NCBI RefSeq assembly: GCF_014203795.1
Contig: NZ_JACHJU010000003.1
Span: 248,001-312,000 of the forward strand
Direction of reading: 5' to 3'
From: Streptosporangium album
Lineage (GTDB): Bacteria > Actinomycetota > Actinomycetes > Streptosporangiales > Streptosporangiaceae
Length of the DNA stretch: 64,000 nucleotides
The position numbers were made by a program, and so were the translations under genes. Below are positions 1-8,582 of the stretch, piece by piece. Numbering within the stretch: position 1 is the stretch's first letter; every line of letters starts with the position of its first letter. The notes under the pieces were generated by a model that saw only the letters and a list, made by a program, of their open reading frames with translations, was not told the DNA's origin and did no database searches.

Positions 1-606
1 CGGTGGCAGAAGGAGCTCGTCGACTGGTACGGCTACGACAAGCTCGACAGGTTCCGCAAGAGCCTGGGACAGGAATGGTCGGCCGATCACCCGTTCTACA
101 AGGGCAAGGTCGCCATGGTGCTCGACGGCGAGTGGCGCAACGCCATGATCGCCAGTGAGGCCGGGAACCTCGACTACGGCACCGCGCCCCTCCCGGTGGC
201 CGACGACAGGCCCGACCTGTACGGCAGCGGCTTCACCGCCGGCACCGTGATCGGCGTGCCCAAGGGGGCGAAGAACCCGCAGGCCGCCTGGGAGCTGGTG
301 AAGTATCTGACCACCGACACCTCCGCCCTGGTCACCCTCTCCAACGCGCTGCGCAACGTGCCGACGACGAAGGCCTCGCTGGAGTCGCCGGATCTGAAGA
401 AGGACGACAACTTCCAGACCTTCATCGACGTCTTCGCCCACCCCAAGACGAGCACGGTGCCCTCCAGCGTCAACAGCGTCTTCAACCAGGAGGCCATGCA
501 GGAGTTCCTCGCCCGGTGGGAGATGGGCTCGATCGAGGACCTCGACACCGGGCTCGCCGAGGTGGACAAGAGGATCAACGACAAGCTGAAGCTCTCCGGG
601 GGCTGA
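1..606 (+). CDS. Sugar ABC transporter substrate-binding protein, C-terminal part
   Basis: The gene enters from the left edge, so its N-terminus, signal peptide and lipobox are outside the window; about 201 residues are visible, open from base 1 to the TGA at 604-606. The text resembles the C-terminal lobe of family-1 extracellular solute-binding proteins: GKVAMVLDGEWRNAM, the GTVIGVPKGAKNPQAAWELVKYL helix region (positions about 79-101 of the visible part) and a closing amphipathic helix. Such proteins capture a sugar outside the membrane and deliver it to the permeases. The two permease genes follow after a 6-nt gap, which supports the assignment. The ligand cannot be read from the sequence; the downstream GH4 enzyme suggests a di- or oligosaccharide. 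No ATPase gene is present in the visible part of the operon. Confidence 0.88.
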   Translation, partial: RWQKELVDWYGYDKLDRFRKSLGQEWSADHPFYKGKVAMVLDGEWRNAMIASEAGNLDYGTAPLPVADDRPDLYGSGFTAGTVIGVPKGAKNPQAAWELVKYLTTDTSALVTLSNALRNVPTTKASLESPDLKKDDNFQTFIDVFAHPKTSTVPSSVNSVFNQEAMQEFLARWEMGSIEDLDTGLAEVDKRINDKLKLSGG

Positions 607-612
607 TCCTCG

Positions 613-1563
613 ATGAGCGGCGTCACCCATGCCGCGCCGCCCCGGTGGCGGCGCGGCGAGGGCCGCAAGGCCCTCCTGTGGATGTCCCCATGGCTGGTCG
701 GGTTCGCGGTCTTCTTCGCCTACCCCCTCGCGGCGACGGTCTACTTCTCCTTCCACCGCTACGACCTGTTCACGCTGGAGTTCATCGGCCTGGACAACTA
801 CCGCTACTTCCTCCACGACGACCGGGCGTGGGTGTCCATCAAGAACACGCTGTGGCTGGTGGTCTTCATGGTCCCGGCCCAGGTGCTCTTCGGCCTGGCC
901 GTGGCCCAGCTGCTCACCCGCCTGAAGGCGGGCTCCGGCTTCTTCCGCACGGTGTTCTACCTGCCGTCGCTGGTGCCGCTGGTCGCCGGGACCGTCTCCT
1001 TCGTCTTCCTGATGAACCCCTCGGGTCCCCTCAACCAGATCATCGAGCTCTTCGGGATCACCGCGCCCGACTGGTTCGGTGACAAGGACTGGGCCAAGCC
1101 CGGCCTGACCCTGCTGGCCATGTGGGGCATCGGCAACACAATGATGATCTTCCTTGCCGCGCTGCTGGACGTGCCCAAACACCTGTACGAGGCCGCCGCC
1201 ATCGACGGAGCGGGCGGGTGGCGGCAGTTCCGGAGCATCACGCTGCCGATGATCTCCCCCGTGCTGATGTTCTCCACGGTCACCGGGGTCATCTACGCGC
1301 TGCAGTACTTCACCCAGGCGATGATCGCCTCCCGGGTCGCGGCCGGGGTCACCGATTCGCCGGGCAGCAGCTTCGTGCCGGGCTATCCCGAGCTGTCCAC
1401 GCTGACGCTGCCCCAGTGGCTGTTCCACGCGGGATTCCGCGACTTCAGCATGGGCTACGCCTGCGTGCTGGCGCTGCTGCTGTTCGCGGCTTCTGTGATC
1501 TTCACCCTCGTCCTCATCCGCCGGTTCCGCACGTTCGCCGACGGCCAAGGAGGCAACCCGTGA
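613..1563 (+). CDS. Sugar ABC transporter permease, MalF/UgpA type
   Basis: A 316-residue inner-membrane permease. About six hydrophobic segments can be seen, the first near residues 23-45 (WMSPWLVGFAVFFAYPLAA). The cytoplasmic EAA loop that docks the ATPase is visible near residue 193 (EAAAIDGAGGWRQF, then ITLPMISP). These are the standard marks of the binding-protein-dependent permease family. The gene starts 7 nt after the binding-protein stop and its own TGA overlaps the GTG of the next permease, so the genes are cotranslated. The transporter probably uses an ATPase encoded elsewhere, as many actinobacterial sugar importers share MsiK; that is inference from the lack of an ATPase gene nearby. 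Confidence 0.93.
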   Translation: MSGVTHAAPPRWRRGEGRKALLWMSPWLVGFAVFFAYPLAATVYFSFHRYDLFTLEFIGLDNYRYFLHDDRAWVSIKNTLWLVVFMVPAQVLFGLAVAQLLTRLKAGSGFFRTVFYLPSLVPLVAGTVSFVFLMNPSGPLNQIIELFGITAPDWFGDKDWAKPGLTLLAMWGIGNTMMIFLAALLDVPKHLYEAAAIDGAGGWRQFRSITLPMISPVLMFSTVTGVIYALQYFTQAMIASRVAAGVTDSPGSSFVPGYPELSTLTLPQWLFHAGFRDFSMGYACVLALLLFAASVIFTLVLIRRFRTFADGQGGNP

Positions 1564-2453
1564 CCACCCTGGCCACCCGGCCGCCCACCACCGCCTCCCC
1601 CGCCGGCCGCGCGGCCGCACGCGGCGGACGGGCCCGCAGGACGCTGTACTGGATCGCCACCCACACCGTCGCCGTCGCCCTGTCGATGATGTTCATCGGC
1701 CCGCTGGTGTTCGTGACGCTGACCGCGCTGATGAGCGACGACCAGGCGCTCACCGGCGACCTGTGGCCGGACACCTGGAACTGGGGCAACTTCGCCGAGG
1801 TGTTCGCCAGGTCGCAGCTCCTGCACTGGCTGGGCAACACGTTCATGTACGCCGGGCTCGGCACCCTGTTCACGCTGCTGTCGTCGATCCCGGTGGCCTA
1901 TGCGATGGCCCGGTTCCGCTTCCGTGGACGCAGGCTGGCCTTCTTCGCGGTCATCATGATGATGATGCTGCCGCCGCAGGTCGTCGCCGTCCCCGTCTAC
2001 CTCATCTGGGCACGTTTCGAGCTCACCGGCACGCTGTGGCCACTGATCCTGCCGATGCTGCTCGGCGACGCCTTCTCGATCTTCCTGCTGCGGCAGTTCC
2101 TGGTCACGATCCCCAGGGAGTACACCGAGGCGGCCCTCGTGGACGGCTGCTCGGACCTCAGGATCCTGGTCAGGGTGATCCTGCCGATGGCACGGCCGGG
2201 GATCGCGGCAGTGGCCCTGTTCCAGTTCTTCTACTGCTGGAACGACTACTACGGCCCGCTGCTCTACGCCCAGACCACCGAGGAGAACTGGACGCTCTCC
2301 CTCGGGCTGGCGTCCTTCCGGGCACTGCACAGCGTGCAGTGGAACCTCACCATGGCGGCGACCCTCCTCGTCATGGCCCCGGTGATCATCGTGTTCTTCT
2401 TCGCCCAGAAGGCCTTCGTCGAGGGCGTCACACTGACAGGAGTCAAAGGGTGA
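1560..2453 (+). CDS. Sugar ABC transporter permease, MalG/UgpE type
   Basis: A 297-residue partner permease. I chose the GTG at 1560 because its GTGA overlaps the TGA of the preceding permease; the protein then opens with VTTLATRPPTT. An N-terminal membrane segment (about residues 32-55), further hydrophobic helices and an EAA loop near residue 190 (EAALVDGCSDLRIL, then VILPMARPG) place it in the MalG-like half of carbohydrate importers. The C-terminus (FFFAQKAFVEGVTLTGVKG) is typical of this half. Its last codons overlap the GTG start of the GH4 gene, which ties import to intracellular cleavage. Confidence 0.93.
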   Translation: MTTLATRPPTTASPAGRAAARGGRARRTLYWIATHTVAVALSMMFIGPLVFVTLTALMSDDQALTGDLWPDTWNWGNFAEVFARSQLLHWLGNTFMYAGLGTLFTLLSSIPVAYAMARFRFRGRRLAFFAVIMMMMLPPQVVAVPVYLIWARFELTGTLWPLILPMLLGDAFSIFLLRQFLVTIPREYTEAALVDGCSDLRILVRVILPMARPGIAAVALFQFFYCWNDYYGPLLYAQTTEENWTLSLGLASFRALHSVQWNLTMAATLLVMAPVIIVFFFAQKAFVEGVTLTGVKG

Positions 2454-3709
2454 AACTCGCCGTTGTCGGGGGCGGCTCGACCTACACGCCGGAACTGGTC
2501 GACGGGTTCGCGCGGCTCCGGGACGAGCTCCCCCTCACCGAGATCGCGCTGATCGACCCGGACGTGCGCCGGCTGGAGACGGTCGCCGGGATGACCCGCC
2601 GGATGCTGGCGCACGCCGGCCACCCCGCCAAGGTCGTCGCGACCGCCTCCGTCGAGGAGGGCGTGGCCGGAGCCGGGACGGTCCTGCTCCAGCTACGCGT
2701 CGGCGGCCAGGCGGCGCGAGAGGTGGACGAGACGCTGCCGCTGGAGTGCGGCTGCGTCGGCCAGGAGACCACCGGAGCGGGTGGCCTGGCCAAGGCCCTG
2801 CGCACGGTCCCGGTCGTGCTGGACATCGCCGAGAAGGTCCGCCGGCACGCTCCCGACGCCTGGATCGTCGACTTCACCAACCCGGTGGGCATCGTCACCA
2901 GGGCGCTGCTGCAGGCCGGCCATCGGGCCATCGGCCTGTGCAACGTGGCCATCGGCTTCCAGCGCCGGTTCGCCGCCCACCTGGGCGTCGCGCCGGAACG
3001 GATCTCCCTCGGTCATGTCGGCCTGAACCACCTGACCTGGGAGCGGGCCGTCCACCTGGACGGGGTGGACGTGCTCCCCCGGCTGCTGGAGAGCCACGGC
3101 GAGGAGATCGCCCGGGACGTCGGCCTGCCGGCCGGGCTGGTCCACCGCCTCGGCGTGGTGCCCTCCTACTACCTGCGTTACTTCTACGAGCACGACCTCG
3201 TGGTGGAGGAGCAGCGGGCCAAGCCGTCACGCGCGGCGGAGGTCGCGGCGATGGAGGCCGCCCTGCTGGAGATGTACGCCGACCCCTCGGTGAACACCAA
3301 GCCCGGACTGCTGGGCGAACGGGGCGGGGCGTTCTACTCCGAGGCCGCGGTGGCGCTGATCGCCTCGCTGCTCGGCGACCGCGGCGACACGCAGGTGGTC
3401 AACCTGCGCAACGACGGCACGCTGCCGTTCCTGCCCGGCGACGCGGTCATCGAGGTGCCGGCCGAGATCACCGCCACGGGGGCGGCCGCGCTGCCCGTGG
3501 ACCCCGTCGAGCCGCTCTTCGCCGGGCTCATCGCCCATGTCACGGCGTACGAGACGCTGGCGCTGGAGGCCGCCCTGCACGGCGGCACCGAGCGGGTCGC
3601 GGACGCGCTGCTGGCCCACCCACTGGTCGGCCGGGCCTCACTGTCACAGGAACTGGCCCGGCGCCTCGTCGACGCCAACCGCCGGCACCTGCCCTGGGCG
3701 ACCGCGTGA
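2450..3709 (+). CDS. Glycoside hydrolase family 4 (6-phospho-glucosidase type)
   Basis: A 419-residue cytosolic enzyme of GH4, a family that cleaves glycosides by an NAD+- and divalent-metal-dependent redox/elimination route. The sequence shows the N-terminal Rossmann motif (VVGGGSTYTPELV, residues 4-16), the metal-ligand cysteine in GLCNVAIG (about C164), and the ligand histidine in GLNHL (about H194). The length matches the family. The GTG at 2450 overlaps the upstream permease stop. GH4 enzymes often act on 6-phosphosugars, but the importer here is an ABC system and does not phosphorylate; the kinase gene immediately downstream may supply phosphorylation, or the enzyme may accept unphosphorylated sugar. 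The exact substrate is not readable. Confidence 0.92.
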   Translation: MKLAVVGGGSTYTPELVDGFARLRDELPLTEIALIDPDVRRLETVAGMTRRMLAHAGHPAKVVATASVEEGVAGAGTVLLQLRVGGQAAREVDETLPLECGCVGQETTGAGGLAKALRTVPVVLDIAEKVRRHAPDAWIVDFTNPVGIVTRALLQAGHRAIGLCNVAIGFQRRFAAHLGVAPERISLGHVGLNHLTWERAVHLDGVDVLPRLLESHGEEIARDVGLPAGLVHRLGVVPSYYLRYFYEHDLVVEEQRAKPSRAAEVAAMEAALLEMYADPSVNTKPGLLGERGGAFYSEAAVALIASLLGDRGDTQVVNLRNDGTLPFLPGDAVIEVPAEITATGAAALPVDPVEPLFAGLIAHVTAYETLALEAALHGGTERVADALLAHPLVGRASLSQELARRLVDANRRHLPWATA

Positions 3710-4674
3710 GAACCGTTCTGGCCGTGGACGGCGGCAACAGCAAGACCGACGTCGCGCTGGTCGGCGAGGACGGCTCCGTCCTCGCCTCCGGTCGCGGCGC
3801 GGCCTTCGAGCCGCAGAGCGCGGGGGTGGGCGCCGCGGTCGACGTGATCGGCGACGCCGTACGGCGGCTCGGCCCCGGCCTGGCGCCCCCGTTCGCCGAC
3901 CATGTGGCCGCCTACGTGGCCGGCGCCGACCTGCCGGTCGAGGAGGAGGCCATCCGCGAGGAGATCCTCACCCGCGGGTACGGGCGGGACGTGGTGGTCG
4001 GCAACGACACCTTCGCCCTCCTGCGTGCCGGGGCCTCCACGGCCGCGGGCGTGGCCGTGGTGTGCGGGGCGGGCGTCAACGCCGTGGGGGTCTCCCCCAC
4101 CGGGCAGGTGACCAGGTATCCGGCGCTCGGCAGGCTCACCGGCGACTGGGGTGGCGGGATGACCCTGGGGGAGGAGGCACTCTGGCATGCCGTACGGGCC
4201 GAGGACGGCCGGGGTCCGGCCACCGCGCTGGAGCGCGCGGTCATCGAGCATTTCGGCACGGGCACCGTCGAGGAGGTGGCGCTGGGCATCCACTTCGGCG
4301 ACCGGCCCGTGTCCGGGTTGCACGGACTGGTGCCGGTGCTGATGGCGACCGCCGCCGGCGGCGACGAGGTGGCCCGCTCGCTGGTGGTCCGGATGGCCGA
4401 CGAGGTCACCGTCCTCGCGGTGGTGGCGCTGCGCCGCCTGAGCCTGCTGGACACCCCGACGGAGGTGGTCCTGGGCGGGGGTGTGCTGACCGCCCGGGAC
4501 CCGCTGCTGAGTGACCTGATCGAGCGGCGCTTCGCCGAGCAGGCCCCCCACGCCAAGCTGGTCGTCGCGGACGTCCCGCCCCTCGTGGGCGCCGCCCTGC
4601 TCGGCCTGGACAGCCTGGGCGCCACCGAGGAGGCCAAGGCCCGTCTGCGCGCCCACTTCCCCGCCACGGTGTGA
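3706..4674 (+). CDS. BadF/BadG/BcrA/BcrD-type ATPase, probable amino-sugar or sugar kinase
   Basis: A 322-residue ASKHA-fold protein. The GTG at 3706 overlaps the GH4 stop (GTGA). Visible marks are the phosphate-1 motif DGGNSKTDVAL (residues 7-17), a second nucleotide-binding region with GDWGGGMTLGEEAL (about 146-159), and the adenosine motif VVLGGGVL (about 254-261). The family includes N-acetylglucosamine kinase and acyl-CoA reductase activases. It lacks the cysteine-rich [4Fe-4S] region of the activases, and its partner genes are sugar genes, so a sugar kinase acting on the imported or hydrolysed sugar is the better reading. It is the last gene of this operon. Confidence 0.87.
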   Translation: MRTVLAVDGGNSKTDVALVGEDGSVLASGRGAAFEPQSAGVGAAVDVIGDAVRRLGPGLAPPFADHVAAYVAGADLPVEEEAIREEILTRGYGRDVVVGNDTFALLRAGASTAAGVAVVCGAGVNAVGVSPTGQVTRYPALGRLTGDWGGGMTLGEEALWHAVRAEDGRGPATALERAVIEHFGTGTVEEVALGIHFGDRPVSGLHGLVPVLMATAAGGDEVARSLVVRMADEVTVLAVVALRRLSLLDTPTEVVLGGGVLTARDPLLSDLIERRFAEQAPHAKLVVADVPPLVGAALLGLDSLGATEEAKARLRAHFPATV

Positions 4675-4792
4675 GCCGTACGCCACCGCGAGCCGCGGGA
4701 GAGCCGGCGGGCCTCCCGGTACTCGAAGGGACCGGGACCGCCCATGTCGCTGCCCGCATCGCCCTCACGGGGCGCGGCTGCGAGAACCCGGG

Positions 4793-5299
4793 TCAGGCGC
4801 TCTCGTCCGGCTTGCCGGTGTCCGAGTTCGCCGGCTCGGGGGCGCGGTGTTCGTAGGGCGTGCTCAGCACGACCGTCGTCCGGGTCGAGACGTTGGCCGA
4901 GGTGCGGATCTGGTTGAGCAGCTCCTCCAGCGCGATCGGCGAGGCGACCCGCACCTTGAGGATGTAGCTCTCGTCGCCGGCCACGCTGTGGCAGGCCTCG
5001 ATGGCGCTCAGGTGGGCCAGCCGGTCGGGGGCGTCGTCGGCGGCGGCCGGGTCGATCGGCTTGATGGAGACGAAGGCGGTGAGCGAGAGCCCGATCGCGT
5101 CGTAGTCCACCAGCGCCGCGTATCCCCGCAGCACGCCGCGCTTCTCCAGCCGGCGCACCCTCTGGTGGACCGCCGACACCGACAGCCCGGTCTCCCTGGC
5201 CAGATCGGTGAAGCTCATCCGGCCGTCCTTCGCCAGCAACGTCACGATCCGGCGGTCGATCTCCTCCACCCGATCAACGGTAACGGCACCGGCGGCCAC
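4793..5299 (-). CDS. Lrp/AsnC family transcriptional regulator
   Basis: A 168-residue DNA-binding regulator with an N-terminal winged helix (EIDRRIVTLLAKDGRMSFTD, recognition helix near GLSVSAVHQRVRRLEKRGV) and a C-terminal RAM/AsnC ligand domain (AFVSIKPIDP, then HSVAGDESYILKVRV). I chose the GTG at 5299 because a GGAAAGG Shine-Dalgarno lies 5 nt upstream; GTG codons at 5335 and 5269 are alternatives. Proteins of this family sense amino acids or other small molecules. It stands alone, convergent with the sugar operon, and the target is unknown. Confidence 0.92.
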   Translation of the reverse strand: MAAGAVTVDRVEEIDRRIVTLLAKDGRMSFTDLARETGLSVSAVHQRVRRLEKRGVLRGYAALVDYDAIGLSLTAFVSIKPIDPAAADDAPDRLAHLSAIEACHSVAGDESYILKVRVASPIALEELLNQIRTSANVSTRTTVVLSTPYEHRAPEPANSDTGKPDESA

Positions 5300-5697
5300 C
5301 CGCGCCTTTCCAGGGTCACGGCATGGTCCCAACACCGCTCCTTCCCGGCTCCCCCGGACGGGCCACCCCGGCGGTCACCGGGCCTCAGCGGCCTCCCCCG
5401 TCTCCGCTCCCGTCTCCGCCGGAGCCTCGGAGGACGCCGGAGCCTCGTCTCCACGGCGGCCGAGAGGTCGGCGGGCCCGCCGGTGTCGACATGGTGCTCG
5501 AAGTCACCGCCGGTGACGCGGCCCGCGGAAAACCGACAGCTGACGAAAGATACCGGAACCGGACGCCCCCGCAGTAAGTGATCACTCCCTCCGGCGGCCC
5601 TCGAGTACGTGCCGTCCGGGACAAAGATGCGAAGCTGGTGCGACGGGCGCCGCCATGACGACTGCGGCGGCCGGTCCGTTCGCTCTGGGAGGTAGTC
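5300..5697. other. Intergenic region, no convincing gene
   Basis: This 398-bp stretch separates the divergent Lrp-type regulator and the oxidoreductase gene, so it must hold both promoters. A direct repeat of gccggagcctcg (5418-5429 and 5436-5447, period 18) is visible. On the minus strand the repeat falls in an Ala/Glu/Pro-rich frame ending at a stop near 5382, but I see no start, Shine-Dalgarno or recognisable domain for it. No palindromic operator stands out. Confidence 0.5.
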
Positions 5698-7110
5698 GTG
5701 TCCGACGAGTTCGACGTGATCGTGGTAGGCGCCGGTCCCGCGGGAGAGAACGCCGCGGCCCGCGCGGCCCGTGGCGGGCTGAGCGTGGTGGTGGTGGAGG
5801 CGGAGCTGGTCGGCGGGGAATGCTCCTACTGGGCCTGCATCCCCAGCAAGGCCCTGCTGCGCCCGGTGGAGCTCGCCGCAGAGGTCGGCAGGGTGCCCGG
5901 GCTGACCCTGGGGCCGATCGACGTCGACGCCGTGCTCGCCCGGCGCGACGAGGCGGTGTCCCATCTGGACGACGGCAACCAGGTGAAATGGGTCAAGGGC
6001 ATTCCGGCGGAGTTCGTGCGGGGATACGGGCGGCTGCGGGGCCCCAGGCAGGTCGAGGTGACCGCCCCCAACGGCGCCACCTACCTGCTCCGTGCCCGGC
6101 ACGCCGTCGTGCTGGCCACCGGCAGCCGGCCGGTGACACCGCCGATCCCCGGCCTGGCGGAGGCCGCACCGTGGACGAGCCGCGAGGCGACCAGCGTCAC
6201 GGCCGTCCCGAGGCGGCTGGCCGTACTGGGTGGTGGCGTGGTGGCCTGCGAGATGGCACAGGCCCTGCACGGGCTCGGCGCCGAGGAGGTGACCATGCTG
6301 GTGCGCGGGCACTCGCTGCTGGGCCGGGTGGAGCCGTTCGCCGGAGAGCTGCTGGCCGCCTCGCTCACCGACGCCGGCATCGAGATCCGTACCGGCGTCC
6401 AGGTCACCGGGGTCGAGCGGCCCGAGCCGGGTGGCCCGGTGACCGTCCACTTCTCCGAGGGGCCGCCGCTGGAGGCCGACGAGCTGCTGGTCGCCACCGG
6501 CCGCCGGCCCGCGACCGGCGATGTCGGGCTCGACACCGTCGGCCTGCCGGAGGCCGGACCGGTGCGGGTCGACGACAGCATGCGCGCGACCGGGGTCGCC
6601 GACGGCTGGCTGTACGCCGTGGGCGACGTCAACGGCCGCAACCTGCTCACCCACATGGGCAAGTACCAGGCCCGGGTGTGCGGCGACGTCATCGCGGCGC
6701 GGGCCAAGGGCGAGCCCGACGACCTGCCGGCGATGCGCGACATCGCCGACGGGTACGGCGCGCCGCAGGTGGTCTTCACCGACCCCCAGATCTGCGCGGT
6801 CGGCCGCGCCGAGGCGCAGGCCCGCGAGGAGGGCTTCGACATCCGCGTGATCGAGTACGACCTGGGCGCGGTCTCCGGCGCCTACCTGCTCGGCGACGGC
6901 TACCGGGGCAGGGCGAAGGCCGTCGTGGACGAGCGCAGGCGCGTCCTGCTGGGCGTGACCTTCGCCGGGCCTGACGTGGCGGAGCTGCTGCACTCGGCGA
7001 CGATCGCCGTCACCGCCGAGGTGCCCTTGGACCGGCTCTGGCACGCCGTCCCGTCCTTCCCCACCGTGAGCGAGATCTGGCTGCGGCTGCTGGAGGAGTA
7101 CGGGCTCTGA
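5698..7110 (+). CDS. FAD/NAD(P)-dependent pyridine nucleotide-disulfide oxidoreductase
   Basis: A 470-residue flavoprotein of the dihydrolipoamide dehydrogenase/mercuric reductase superfamily. It has an FAD-binding VGAGPAGENAA motif (about residues 10-20), a CxxxxC redox pair (C42 and C47 in GGECSYWACIPSK), an NAD(P)-binding motif (VLGGGVVACEMAQAL, about 176-190), the second FAD motif YAVGDVNGRN and a C-terminal dimer domain. The GTG at 5698 has GGGAGG upstream. The C-terminal active-site segment reads HAVPSFPTVSE rather than the HxHPTxxE of classical lipoamide dehydrogenase, so the usual His-Glu dyad is not clearly present. No 2-oxoacid dehydrogenase genes are nearby. I call the superfamily, not a substrate. 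Confidence 0.9.
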   Translation: MSDEFDVIVVGAGPAGENAAARAARGGLSVVVVEAELVGGECSYWACIPSKALLRPVELAAEVGRVPGLTLGPIDVDAVLARRDEAVSHLDDGNQVKWVKGIPAEFVRGYGRLRGPRQVEVTAPNGATYLLRARHAVVLATGSRPVTPPIPGLAEAAPWTSREATSVTAVPRRLAVLGGGVVACEMAQALHGLGAEEVTMLVRGHSLLGRVEPFAGELLAASLTDAGIEIRTGVQVTGVERPEPGGPVTVHFSEGPPLEADELLVATGRRPATGDVGLDTVGLPEAGPVRVDDSMRATGVADGWLYAVGDVNGRNLLTHMGKYQARVCGDVIAARAKGEPDDLPAMRDIADGYGAPQVVFTDPQICAVGRAEAQAREEGFDIRVIEYDLGAVSGAYLLGDGYRGRAKAVVDERRRVLLGVTFAGPDVAELLHSATIAVTAEVPLDRLWHAVPSFPTVSEIWLRLLEEYGL

Positions 7111-7124
7111 CCCGTACGGAGCAG

Positions 7125-7146
7125 GGCGGGGCCACCCGGCCCCGCC
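7125..7146 (+). terminator. Hairpin after the oxidoreductase gene
   Basis: A perfect 9-bp inverted repeat, ggcggggcc at 7125-7133 and ggccccgcc at 7138-7146 with a 4-nt loop, begins 14 nt after the stop codon of the oxidoreductase. There is no T-run, as is common for actinobacterial terminators. Confidence 0.6.
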
Positions 7147-7281
7147 GGAACAGCCGGGGGTCGCCCACCGCCCCGGCGTCTCCGGCCGAGCCGGGACCAC
7201 AGGGCCGGAGCCGGCGTCATCCCCTATATCGGCTGCCTCTGGCCACCCGCGGCAGGCCCTCATGGTGAAAGATGGGAGGCG

Positions 7282-8232
7282 ATGTCATCAGATCGTCTTG
7301 CACGCGCCACCGCCTCCCTGTACGGCCTGGCCCTGGGTGACGCGCTCGGCTCGCAGTTCTTCGTCCCCGCCAACCGCCAGGCCCTCACCGATCACACGCT
7401 GCCGCCCGCGCCGTGGCAGTGGACCGACGACACCGAGATGGCCTGCTCGATCTACCGGATCCTGGCCGACCACGGAACCATCGACCAGGACGAGCTCTCA
7501 GCGAGCTTCGCCGTCCGCCACGACTTCGACCGGGGGTACGGCCCGGCCACCAACCGGATGCTGCGCATGGTCCGCGAAGGCGGCGACTGGCGGGCGCTGG
7601 CCGCGGACCTGTTCGACGGGAAGGGCTCGTGGGGCAACGGCGCCGCCATGCGGGTCGCGCCGCTGGGCGCCTGGTTCGCCGACGACCCGGCGCACGCCGT
7701 ACGGCAGGCGGAACTGTCCGCGCGGGTCACCCATACCCATCCCGAAGCCGTCGCCGGAGCGGTCGCGGTGGCCGTCGCCACGGCGATCGCCGCATCACAG
7801 CTCCGGCTCAGCCCAGGCCGGTTTCTCGACCAGGTGCTGGCGCACGTGCCCGCGGGTTCCGTTCACAACGGGATCAGGGAGGCCGGGCATCTGCTCACCA
7901 TCGGCGATCCGGTCCTCGCCGCCGGGATCCTCGGCAACGGGCGCAACGTCAGCGCCCACGACACCGTCCCCTTCGCGCTGTGGGCCGCCGCCCGCAATCT
8001 CGACGACTTCGAGCGCGCCTTCTGGACCACCGCCCGGGCGGGCGGTGACATCGACACCACATGTGCGATCGTCTGCGGCGTCGTCGGCGCACGCGTCGGC
8101 TCCGGCGGCCTGCCTCCCGGCTGGATGCGGGCCTGCGAGCCGATGCCCCGCTGGGCGGCCGTACCCGGCCCGGAGCACACGGCCGCCGGACCGGTGACAC
8201 CGCCCGCGGACGGCTCGAACCCGGGCCGCTGA
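7282..8232 (+). CDS. ADP-ribosylglycohydrolase family protein
   Basis: A 316-residue protein of the all-helical, binuclear-Mg ADP-ribosyl hydrolase family (DraG/ARH type). The motifs are clear: YGLALGDALGSQFF (residues about 13-26), WTDDTEMA with the metal-binding TDD (about 45-52), and the C-terminal GGDIDTTCAIVCGVVGA that supplies the remaining metal ligands. Members remove ADP-ribose from proteins or small molecules, or have lost activity; the metal residues here are present. The ATG at 7282 follows a GGGAGG Shine-Dalgarno. The last 30 residues or so are Pro/Ala/Gly-rich and run directly into a DUF4291 remnant, so the 3' end may have been changed by the same rearrangement. Confidence 0.93.
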   Translation: MSSDRLARATASLYGLALGDALGSQFFVPANRQALTDHTLPPAPWQWTDDTEMACSIYRILADHGTIDQDELSASFAVRHDFDRGYGPATNRMLRMVREGGDWRALAADLFDGKGSWGNGAAMRVAPLGAWFADDPAHAVRQAELSARVTHTHPEAVAGAVAVAVATAIAASQLRLSPGRFLDQVLAHVPAGSVHNGIREAGHLLTIGDPVLAAGILGNGRNVSAHDTVPFALWAAARNLDDFERAFWTTARAGGDIDTTCAIVCGVVGARVGSGGLPPGWMRACEPMPRWAAVPGPEHTAAGPVTPPADGSNPGR

Positions 8233-8233
8233 G

Positions 8234-8524
8234 CGGCACGCCGACCGGGGCGCGTGGGCGGAACGGCTCAGACGGAGCCCGGTCCGGATCCAGTGGGACC
8301 CCGAACGCGACCGCCATCTGAACGCCCTGCCGTACCGGTCCCTGCAGATCGGCCTGTCCGGCGAGGCCGTGGACCGCTACACGGATGAGTGGATCACTGC
8401 CGTCACCGACGTCACGGACCTGGCCGGCGCGGTCCGAGCGGGAGAGCACGGTGCCCTCCCCGCCGAGCGGCCCTACCCGCTCCCACCGGACGTGGCGGAG
8501 ATCATCGGCGCCGATCCCGGGTGA
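8234..8524 (+). pseudogene. Remnant of a DUF4291-family gene (C-terminal part only)
   Basis: In the frame ending at the TGA 8522-8524 the text reads RHADRGAWAERLRRSPVRI, then QWDPERDRHLNALPYRSL, QIGLSGEAVDRYTDEWI and a tail rich in Pro ending IGADPG. These segments match my memory of the conserved C-terminal part of DUF4291 proteins (about 190-210 residues). Only about 95 residues remain. The frame is closed upstream by a TGA at 8195-8197, inside the preceding gene, and no start with a Shine-Dalgarno is present. The N-terminal half is therefore missing. A short expressed protein from an internal ATG at 8384 cannot be excluded. Confidence 0.72.
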
Positions 8525-8582
8525 TCGGCCCACACCGCACCAGGACGGGCGGCCTCTCCCCCTCCGGCACGGGCGGTTGCGA

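Noticed and set aside
5242..7263. Long open frame on the minus strand across the oxidoreductase gene
   Set aside because: It lies antisense to a gene with clear motifs, its translation is Arg/Gly/Ala-rich with no domain, and it is explained by third-position GC in the real gene.
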